DNA from: Gammaproteobacteria bacterium
GTDB lineage: Bacteria; Pseudomonadota; Gammaproteobacteria; Enterobacterales; Alteromonadaceae
Length of the DNA stretch: 5,603 bases
Direction of reading: 5' to 3'
Assembly (NCBI GenBank): GCA_023481025.1
Contig: JAMCWV010000048.1
Span: 1 to 5,603, forward strand
Made by a program: the position numbers and the translations under genes. Below the pieces are notes generated by a model. It was not told where the DNA came from. It saw only the letters and a list, made by a program, of their open reading frames with translations, and did not search any database. Positions 1-4,128 of this stretch are shown piece by piece (the first letter of the stretch is position 1; each line of letters opens with the position of its first letter).

Positions 1-151
1 GGCGCGGTGCCGGCTCTGCGGCAAATTCCAGCAAGAAGACATCATCATACTGCAGTGCGGGTGGTGAGTTTGTGTCAGCCCAAGCAGTTGCAGTTAATGC
101 TGAAGCTGCAAAGGTGAGCGAATAAAGGCAGGATTTTTTTATAGTTAGCAT
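1..151 (-). CDS. N-terminus of a secreted protein, possibly an S9-family peptidase (partial, runs off the left edge)
   Basis: An open frame starts at the ATG at 151-149 and stays open to the window edge, giving 50 codons. Seen: the protein starts MLTIKKSCLYS, followed by an Ala/Thr/Leu-rich hydrophobic core ending in TATAWA, then DTNSPP. This is a classic Sec signal peptide with probable cleavage after residue 25 (AWA|D). The mature part continues with LQYDDVFLLEFAAEPAPR. A purine-rich AAGAGA lies 6 bases upstream of the ATG as a ribosome binding site. Inference: the 'DVF-LE-A--P' pattern just after the signal peptide resembles the start of secreted prolyl-oligopeptidase-like (S9) peptidases with a TolB-like beta-propeller, usually followed by a 'SPDG' motif that would lie outside the window. 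The signal peptide is well supported; the family is a guess. It lies 58 bp downstream of fadR on the same strand, so it could be co-transcribed. Confidence 0.68.
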   Translation of the reverse strand, partial: MLTIKKSCLYSLTFAASALTATAWADTNSPPALQYDDVFLLEFAAEPAPR

Positions 152-195
152 CGTGCGTCTCTTGTTATTGACTGGGTCAGTCGAGTCGCACGATG
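149..195 (-). promoter_or_regulatory. Inverted repeat in the leader of the secreted-protein gene; the downstream arm contains its start codon
   Basis: Seen: the 9-bp sequence CATCGTGCG at 149-157 is perfectly inverted at 187-195, with a 29-base loop. Inside the loop is a second small hairpin with a 5-bp stem (170-174 with 178-182, 3-base loop). In the minus-strand transcript the downstream arm ends in the AUG of the secreted-protein gene, and the AAGAGA ribosome binding site (163-158) lies in the unpaired part of the loop. No run of U follows, so it does not look like an intrinsic terminator for fadR. Inference: it could be an RNA structure limiting translation initiation, or a DNA operator. 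Confidence 0.4.
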
Positions 196-209
196 TATTT
201 AGGCTCGTG

Positions 210-920
210 CTAGTCGACCAAATTCTCAGGAATTGAATCGCGAAGATCTTTCCAAATCGCGGCTGAATCATAACCATACTGACGCACTAAACCGAGCGCG
301 CCGTTATAGTCTTTTGCTTCAACCAGTTGCAAAAGTGCTTCATAGTAATTACGCGCTAATTCGCGGCCTTTACTTTCGGAAAAATAAAACTGACCAATGC
401 GCGCATACAGTCCCTTGAACCCATTTAATACCAGTACATAAATCGGATTGCCAGAGGCAAGGGCCAATTCATGGTTGAGTTGATAGTCAAAATCGGCGAA
501 CGCCTTGGGACTGTCTTCGAGTGTTTGCGCCGCACGTAAAACTTCGGCTGCCCGCTCTGAGTTCTGACGAATGGCTTGGCGAAGATAAATCGCACTAATA
601 TTGGTCCGCGCTGACAATAAATGGTCGACCAAATCGGGCATACCTTCTTCGTCGAGGCGCGCTAAGGTCTCGAGAATGTTTAAGCCAGAGGTTTCCCAGA
701 AATTATTCACTCGTGTTGGTTTACCATGTTGAATGGTCAACCAGCCATCACGAGCGAGGCGCTGCAGTACTTCACGCAAGGTGGTACGCGTGACGCCAAT
801 GAGTTCAGACAACTCACGTTCAGCCGGCAGGATCGAGCCTGGCGCAAAGTCACCTTTCCAGATCGACTTTACGATAAATTCTTCTGCAAACCCTGCAGGA
901 CTTTTTGCTTTAATAAACAT
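210..920 (-). CDS. fadR: Fatty acid metabolism transcriptional regulator FadR
   Basis: A GntR-family cytoplasmic regulator that, in E. coli, represses fatty-acid degradation and uptake genes (fad) and activates fabA/fabB; binding of long-chain acyl-CoA releases it from DNA. At 236 residues it is nearly as long as the E. coli protein (239). The winged helix-turn-helix (about residues 5-75) is almost unchanged: [20 protein letters not shown] keeps Arg35, Thr44, Arg45, Thr46, Thr47 and Arg49, and His65 follows in the wing (QHGKPT), so target-site specificity should match E. coli FadR. The C-terminal helical FadR-C domain keeps the ligand-response residues Gly216, Ser219 and Trp223 (YGYDSAAIW) at the E. 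coli positions. The ATG at 920 aligns with the E. coli start and has AAAGG 5 bases upstream. It is divergent from dsbB, and a FadR-like operator overlaps its predicted promoter, suggesting autoregulation. Confidence 0.98.
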   Translation of the reverse strand: MFIKAKSPAGFAEEFIVKSIWKGDFAPGSILPAERELSELIGVTRTTLREVLQRLARDGWLTIQHGKPTRVNNFWETSGLNILETLARLDEEGMPDLVDHLLSARTNISAIYLRQAIRQNSERAAEVLRAAQTLEDSPKAFADFDYQLNHELALASGNPIYVLVLNGFKGLYARIGQFYFSESKGRELARNYYEALLQLVEAKDYNGALGLVRQYGYDSAAIWKDLRDSIPENLVD

Positions 921-970
921 AAGTGCCTTTCTTTGCTACAAATTTCAGAATACATTAGGGCCAAAGTGGG

Positions 971-999
971 ATTGTAACTTGCCAGTAATGGTCGGACAA
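971..999 (-). promoter_or_regulatory. Predicted sigma-70 promoter for fadR
   Basis: On the minus strand, TTGTCC (999-994, 4 of 6 to TTGACA) and TACAAT (976-971, 5 of 6 to TATAAT) are separated by exactly 17 bp. Transcription would start near 964, giving a leader of about 44 bases that contains the AAAGG ribosome binding site at 930-926. The -35 box and most of the spacer lie inside the putative FadR operator. This is a prediction from pattern only. Confidence 0.5.
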
Positions 1000-1009
1000 G
1001 TTTTATGAT
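979..1009 (+). promoter_or_regulatory. Predicted sigma-70 promoter for dsbB
   Basis: TTGCCA at 979-984 (5 of 6 to the -35 consensus) and TATGAT at 1004-1009 (5 of 6 to the -10 consensus) are separated by 19 bp, which is longer than ideal. Transcription would start near 1016, about 43 bases before the dsbB ATG. The spacer holds the putative FadR operator, and the region overlaps the divergent fadR promoter back to back. Confidence 0.4.
986..1002. promoter_or_regulatory. Putative FadR operator between fadR and dsbB
   Basis: The 17-mer TAATGGTCGGACAAGTT matches the E. coli FadR consensus AGCTGGTCCGACNTGTT at 11 of 16 specified positions, including the whole TGGTC-N-GAC core and the final GTT. 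It also resembles the E. coli fabA site as I remember it. The left half-site TGGTC is perfect; the right half-site is GACAA instead of GACCA. It covers the -35 box and most of the spacer of the predicted fadR promoter, and it lies inside the spacer of the predicted dsbB promoter, so binding should repress fadR and probably dsbB. The FadR encoded next to it keeps all the DNA-contact residues. Binding itself is not shown. Confidence 0.65.
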
Positions 1010-1034
1010 AGCATGTTTCAGCGAATGTCCGCTG

Positions 1035-1044
1035 AGTTAATTAA
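1035..1044. promoter_or_regulatory. Putative ArcA box in the dsbB leader
   Basis: AGTTAATTAA is an exact match to the 10-bp ArcA-P consensus WGTTAATTAW, and it lies in the 10-bp palindrome GTTAATTAAC (1036-1045). It lies about 20 bases after the predicted dsbB transcription start and about 15 bases before the ATG, a position that would block transcription. The second direct repeat of a full ArcA site (GTTA 11 bp away) is not present, which lowers confidence. Confidence 0.35.
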
Positions 1045-1058
1045 CGAAGATAACAGAT

Positions 1059-1601
1059 ATGAATTCAAGCTCGAAGTCTTTCTTAGGCAACATTGGCCAA
1101 TGGCCGCAACAGCGCTGGCCTTGGGTGCTTCTTGCCAGTGCTGCGACCAGCTTCATCATCATTGCGCTTTGGATGCAGCATGTGAACGATCAGCAGCCTT
1201 GCGAACAATGTATTTATCAGCGTACTGCGATGCTTGGCATTGCCCTTTTTGCGTGGTTTGGCGTACTCGCTCCCCAGCGCGTCGGCATTCGTCTGATTGC
1301 TTTTGCCGGTTGGTTATGGACGTCATGGGCGGGTTTAGCTGCCGCGAACTACCATTTATGGTTTCAACGCGAAGCTAATCCGCTCTTTACTAGTTGTTCG
1401 GCAATCCCGAATTTTCCCAGTTGGGCACCGCTGCACGAATGGCTACCGAGCGTGTTTGCAATTACCGGTATGTGTGGTGACGATGGTTGGCGACTGATGG
1501 GCTTGAATATGCCGGAATGGATGCAAATTATTTTTGCGACTTTCTTTGGCCTTGGCGTATTCATTCTTGCGATCCGACTGATCACCACACGCCGCATTTA
1601 A
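1059..1601 (+). CDS. dsbB: Disulfide bond formation protein DsbB (quinone-dependent oxidase of DsbA)
   Basis: An inner-membrane protein that reoxidises periplasmic DsbA and passes the electrons to ubiquinone or menaquinone. The 180 residues give the usual four hydrophobic segments, at about 22-41, 57-71, 76-96 and 155-175. Both redox pairs are present: Cys48-Cys51 as CEQC in the first periplasmic loop (E. coli C41/C44) and Cys113-Cys139 in the second loop (E. coli C104/C130). Arg55, seven residues after the first Cys, matches the quinone-site Arg48. WMQHV before CEQC, the PLHEWLP segment and LGLNMPEW also follow the family pattern. The ATG at 1059 is the first in frame after the TAA at 1038-1040; its ribosome binding site is weak (GAAGA at 1046-1050). 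It is divergent from fadR and converges on ycgN with only 5 bp between the stop codons. Its DsbA partner is not in this window. Confidence 0.97.
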   Translation: MNSSSKSFLGNIGQWPQQRWPWVLLASAATSFIIIALWMQHVNDQQPCEQCIYQRTAMLGIALFAWFGVLAPQRVGIRLIAFAGWLWTSWAGLAAANYHLWFQREANPLFTSCSAIPNFPSWAPLHEWLPSVFAITGMCGDDGWRLMGLNMPEWMQIIFATFFGLGVFILAIRLITTRRI

Positions 1602-1606
1602 TTTTA

Positions 1607-2089
1607 CTAATCGATATCGTGCAAAGGCCAATGCACGATATCGCCTTCTTCCGCTAATTTCTCTCGTTCTGAAATCACCTGATGCGTTGCCACTGACATA
1701 CCGGCCGCGATCATCGCCGCCCGTGAGCCGTTATTTAACAACGGATGCCAACTCGGCAACTCGCGCCCTTCATGCAATCGCCGATAAGCACAACTCGGCG
1801 GCATAAAATGGATATTTGGGAGATCAGCCACCGTGAGCTGCACACAATCGGGCACAAACTGGTGGCGATTCGCATAATCACTGCAACGGCCGGTCTGACA
1901 ATCCAACAGTTGGCAGGCGATATGAGTGTAATGCAAGTCTTCACCAAGCTGCATCGGTGCATCAGCGGCCAAATCATCCCGTTCGTCGAGCAATTTATGT
2001 AAGCAGCATTTACCACAACCGTCGCAGAGCGATTCCCACTCCGCTTCGTTCATTTCTGCTAACGATTTTACTTGCCAAAATGCCGTCAC
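1607..2089 (-). CDS. ycgN: YcgN-family (UPF0260) cysteine-cluster protein
   Basis: A small cytoplasmic protein of unknown function from the CxxCxxCC family (putative zinc or iron-sulfur binding). The segment FWQVKSLAEMNEAEWESLC is close to E. coli YcgN, followed by the CDGCGKCC cluster; five further Cys (IAC, LLDC, GRC, PDC, PSC) bring the total to nine. SWHPLL and the EREKLA...VHW ending also follow the family. I chose the GTG at 2089 (160 residues): its GTGA overlaps the ycgM TGA by 4 bases, and the protein then starts just before the conserved FW. The alternative ATG at 2119 adds 10 residues (170 in all), overlaps ycgM by 34 bases, and has no clear ribosome binding site. Compared with my recollection of E. 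coli YcgN, about 11 extra residues lie between CLHKLLDE and the IAC cysteine. It is the last gene of the cluster; the end of the frame encodes the inverted repeat. Confidence 0.93.
   Translation of the reverse strand: MTAFWQVKSLAEMNEAEWESLCDGCGKCCLHKLLDERDDLAADAPMQLGEDLHYTHIACQLLDCQTGRCSDYANRHQFVPDCVQLTVADLPNIHFMPPSCAYRRLHEGRELPSWHPLLNNGSRAAMIAAGMSVATHQVISEREKLAEEGDIVHWPLHDID
1612..1643. terminator. Perfect 12-bp inverted repeat at the dsbB/ycgN convergence (probable terminator or mRNA-end hairpin)
   Basis: CGATATCGTGCA at 1612-1623 is perfectly inverted at 1632-1643, with the 8-base loop AAGGCCAA. It begins 10 bases after the dsbB stop and lies inside the last codons of ycgN on the other strand. 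In the dsbB direction it is followed by CCTTCTT, a poor T-tract; in the ycgN direction no T-tract follows. Inference: it forms the end of the dsbB transcript, or a hairpin shared by both converging mRNAs that protects their 3' ends. As an intrinsic terminator it is imperfect. Confidence 0.5.
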
Positions 2090-2754
2090 GATTGACTGCC
2101 AACCACCGTCACGTGCCATGCATAGGATGCCGCAGGCGTTGGTAGCGTTAAGGTTAACGCATCGCCAACATTCAAGGCACTGACACCGGCCGGGGTGCCG
2201 GTAAAAATCACGTCGCCCGGCTGTAAGCTGAAGGTTGCTGCAATTTCAGTGACTAAGTCGACGATGGCGAAAATCATCTCCTCCACTCGACCTTGCTGTT
2301 GCAGCTGGCCATTGCGATGCAAACTAAAGGTTAATTGCTCTAGGGCACCACCAAGGTCGGACAATGGGACGAATTCAGTCAACGGGGCGCTGCCGGCAAA
2401 TGCTTTTGCTCGCTCCCACGGATGACCATTCTTTTTCAGTTGTTCTTGCAGATCACGCAAGGTTAAGTCTAACCCCAAGCCAACACCGGCAATTGCTTGC
2501 CGCGCTTGCTCAGGGGTACATTGAGTCAATTCACTGCCAATCAACACGGTTAATTCGAGCTCATGATGACAAGCACCCAACTCGGTTGGAATAAACACCT
2601 GATTGTTTTCGGCAATTGAAAGCGGTTGGACCGTACTTGCGGGTTTAATAAATAACAGTGGTGACTCGGGGATGGCATTGCCTAATTCAGCCGCGTGGGC
2701 GCCATAATTGCGACCCACGCAGACTAATTTGCCGATATTCTCAGCGACGATCAT
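2086..2754 (-). CDS. ycgM: Fumarylacetoacetate hydrolase family protein YcgM (FAHD1-like)
   Basis: A single-domain FAH-fold enzyme of 222 residues, about the length of E. coli YcgM and human FAHD1. The start motif KLVCVGRNYGAH (residues 9-20) and LLFIKP (33-38) are typical. The Mg/Mn ligands are visible as Glu65 and Glu67 in HHELEL and Asp96 in LGLDLTLRD; KAF (117-119) and TGTPAGV (185-191) form the rest of the active site. Relatives hydrolyse acylpyruvates, decarboxylate oxaloacetate, or interconvert its enol and keto forms. The last, a metabolite-repair role protecting succinate dehydrogenase, has been proposed for the YcgM/FAHD group; sequence alone cannot choose between them. The ATG at 2754 lies 3 bp after the transglycosylase stop, and the TGA overlaps the probable GTG start of ycgN, so the three are likely co-transcribed and translationally coupled. 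Confidence 0.94.
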   Translation of the reverse strand: MIVAENIGKLVCVGRNYGAHAAELGNAIPESPLLFIKPASTVQPLSIAENNQVFIPTELGACHHELELTVLIGSELTQCTPEQARQAIAGVGLGLDLTLRDLQEQLKKNGHPWERAKAFAGSAPLTEFVPLSDLGGALEQLTFSLHRNGQLQQQGRVEEMIFAIVDLVTEIAATFSLQPGDVIFTGTPAGVSALNVGDALTLTLPTPAASYAWHVTVVGSQS

Positions 2755-2757
2755 GCG

Positions 2758-3774
2758 TTAGCGACCCATTTGAATGCGGTCGGCTAAGGTACCCACGGCA
2801 GCAACAAAGTAGTTCGAACGGTTCCAACGCATCAGCACGTCCCAGTTGTGATAGGCAAGGTACGCGCGCCCTTCAACACCATCGGGAATAATTACCGACG
2901 CAGGAATGTCACGCGTCGGCAGCGCGCTACCGTCGTAGCGACGGATACCAATATCTTGCCATTCAGCTAACGATTTTTTCGTATTTAAACCGGTCAAATC
3001 CGTATCGAAGTCAGCCGGGAGTCGTACCTGGCGGCCCCAGGTTTTGCTGTCGTCCCAACCCACATTGGCTAAATAGTTTGCAGCAGACGCGAAAACATCG
3101 GGAAAGCTATTCCAGATATCAATTTTGCCGTCGCCATCACCGTCGACCGCATAGGACAAAAATGAGCTCGGCATAAACTGGGTTTGCCCCATCGCGCCAG
3201 CCCATGAGCCACGCATTTGCTCCGGTTCAATATGACCAGCATCAATAATTTCCAAGGCCTGCATCAGTTGGCGTTTAAAGAATTCTTCGCGGCGGCCTTC
3301 ATAGGCTAAGGTCGCCAAGGCTGAAACCACTTTGAAGTTACCGGTATAGCCGCCGTAATTAGTCTCGATTCCCCACAGTGCAACAATAAAGCGTGGTTGC
3401 ACGCCATACTCTGCACCAATACGCTCCAATAACTCGCGATGTTCGTTGTACTTGCGAATGCCCTGCTGCACTTTCCAATCCGGGACCGCACGCGGTAAAT
3501 AGGTGTCTAAGGTAATGGTGAATTCAGGCTGATTGCGATCTGCACTGACCGCGCGTTGGTAAAACTCGACATCGGTAAAGGCACGCTCAATCGCCTCGGC
3601 CGAAATACCATGTTCTTTTGCTTCCACTTTTAATTGCTCGATATACGCTGGATAACCAGCCGTATCAACCTCGTTGGCTTGGGCAAATTTAGCGGCAAAA
3701 ATGAGCAGCGTGAATAAGACCAGCAGCAAACTATGGCGTAGCACGTGACCCAATTGAGTAAAGACCGACTTCAT
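2758..3774 (-). CDS. Periplasmic lytic murein transglycosylase, MltB/SltB type
   Basis: It cleaves the MurNAc-GlcNAc bond of peptidoglycan, leaving 1,6-anhydro-MurNAc ends, and acts in the periplasm. Of 338 residues, the first 33 look like a Sec signal peptide (long Leu/Phe-rich core, cleavage near FAQA|NEV). There is no lipobox Cys, so a soluble enzyme is expected rather than a lipoprotein like E. coli MltB. The catalytic Glu is Glu137 in ALWGIETNYG. GSWAGAMGQTQFMPSSF (189-205) is the second signature of family 3. DGDGDGKID (211-219) is the EF-hand-like calcium loop known from Slt35. FPDVFASAANYL and a TWGR segment follow. No C-terminal peptidoglycan-binding domain is seen. The ATG at 3774 has a strong AAGGGGA ribosome binding site 6 bases upstream. 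It is in line with ycgL and ycgM; the 60-bp gap before it is the largest in the cluster and may hold an internal promoter. Confidence 0.95.
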   Translation of the reverse strand: MKSVFTQLGHVLRHSLLLVLFTLLIFAAKFAQANEVDTAGYPAYIEQLKVEAKEHGISAEAIERAFTDVEFYQRAVSADRNQPEFTITLDTYLPRAVPDWKVQQGIRKYNEHRELLERIGAEYGVQPRFIVALWGIETNYGGYTGNFKVVSALATLAYEGRREEFFKRQLMQALEIIDAGHIEPEQMRGSWAGAMGQTQFMPSSFLSYAVDGDGDGKIDIWNSFPDVFASAANYLANVGWDDSKTWGRQVRLPADFDTDLTGLNTKKSLAEWQDIGIRRYDGSALPTRDIPASVIIPDGVEGRAYLAYHNWDVLMRWNRSNYFVAAVGTLADRIQMGR

Positions 3775-3796
3775 AAACGTTCCCCTTGCAGCAAAT

Positions 3797-3825
3797 AGTG
3801 TAATGGCTTGCCTGCTCTGTGTTGA
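3797..3825 (-). promoter_or_regulatory. Weak candidate promoter upstream of the lytic transglycosylase
   Basis: On the minus strand, TCAACA (3825-3820, 4 of 6) and TACACT (3802-3797, 4 of 6) are separated by 17 bp, in the only sizeable gap of the cluster. It would give a leader of about 15-20 bases containing the AAGGGGA site. Both boxes are weak, so this is only a suggestion that the last three genes have their own start. Confidence 0.22.
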
Positions 3826-3856
3826 TCGCGCTGTCTAGGACTCGCGATCGTTTTTT
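3824..3856 (+). terminator. Hairpin followed by T6 on the plus strand, across the end of ycgL (possible antisense terminator)
   Basis: GATCGCG at 3824-3830 is perfectly inverted at 3843-3849 with a 12-base loop, and in the plus direction G then TTTTTT (3851-3856) follows. That is the layout of an intrinsic terminator, but it faces antisense to the cluster and no plus-strand gene lies upstream. In the mRNA sense the same stem spans the ycgL stop codon and lacks a U-tract. The T run is coding for ycgL (Lys-Asn codons), so it may be coincidental. Confidence 0.25.
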
Positions 3857-4116
3857 AGTGTATCAAGCAAATTTTCAACCGGCAGCGGTAGTTGCAAATA
3901 GTACCCGGGCTCTTCTAAGTGTTCCAGCAACTTTACACCGCTGATTCGGGCAAACTGGCGACGTGGATTGATTGCCATCCGCGTCACTTCGATTTCTGGT
4001 ATGAAAAGCTGTTGCAGCTCAAGTGGCAAATCACCAACATGCGCTTCCAGAGGCAGATATAAATAGGTGTCCGCTTTGCGCGGCGATTTCAATATGCGAC
4101 AAAACATAGTCGACAT
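3835..4116 (-). CDS. ycgL: YcgL domain-containing protein
   Basis: A small protein (93 residues) of the YcgL family (DUF709), found almost only in gammaproteobacteria; its function is not established. Family marks seen: MFCRILKSPRKADTYLYL at the start (E. coli has MFC.IYRSSKRDQTYLYV), LPLEL in the middle, and GYYLQLPLPVENLL near the end (E. coli GYYLQLPPPPEDLL). It is shorter than the E. coli protein (108 by my recollection) at both ends. The ATG at 4116 is preferred over the ATG three codons later (4107) because AAGGA lies 7 bases before it. It starts 9 bp after the rnd stop, so co-expression with rnd is likely. In E. coli this gene is next to minC; here rnd takes that place. Confidence 0.94.
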   Translation of the reverse strand: MSTMFCRILKSPRKADTYLYLPLEAHVGDLPLELQQLFIPEIEVTRMAINPRRQFARISGVKLLEHLEEPGYYLQLPLPVENLLDTLKNDRES

Positions 4117-4123
4117 GGACGAT

Positions 4124-4128
4124 CCTTA
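4124..4128 (-). promoter_or_regulatory. Ribosome binding site of ycgL overlapping the rnd stop codon
   Basis: In the transcript TAAGGA, the TAA stop of rnd shares its last two bases with the AAGGA Shine-Dalgarno sequence, 7 bases before the ycgL ATG at 4116. Ribosomes terminating on rnd would release at this site, suggesting translational coupling. It fixes the ycgL start at 4116. Confidence 0.7.

Noticed and set aside
210..220. GTCGAC-containing sequence at the fadR stop as a second FadR or terminator element.
   Set aside because: TGGTC and GAC are adjacent without the central base, there is no stem with a T run, and the rest of the operator does not match.
622..631. Perfect palindrome TGGTCGACCA inside fadR, resembling a FadR site.
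   Set aside because: It has 10 bp and lacks the central base of the TGGTC-N-GACCA operator, so the half-sites are out of register. It is coding sequence for Leu-Val-Asp-His in FadR.
726..1008. Two plus-strand frames of 83 and 91 codons covering the fadR start and the control region.
   Set aside because: They are antisense to the highly conserved FadR DNA-binding domain and run through the promoter region; no ribosome binding site or recognisable protein.
1013..1378. A 121-codon plus-strand frame starting near the predicted dsbB transcription start.
   Set aside because: It is out of frame with dsbB and overlaps it almost entirely. It has no family resemblance, and its Cys/His-rich composition is an artefact of reading dsbB in another frame.
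1735..2016. Minus- and plus-strand frames of up to 93 codons inside ycgN, and similar frames inside ycgM, the transglycosylase and rnd.
   Set aside because: They are shadows of clearly recognised genes in other frames and show no independent start signals.
2184..2201. GC-rich imperfect palindrome (ACCGGC...GCCGGT) within ycgM.
   Set aside because: It encodes the conserved Thr-Gly-Thr-Pro-Ala-Gly active-site motif, where Gly, Thr and Pro codons give this symmetry naturally; no T-tract follows.
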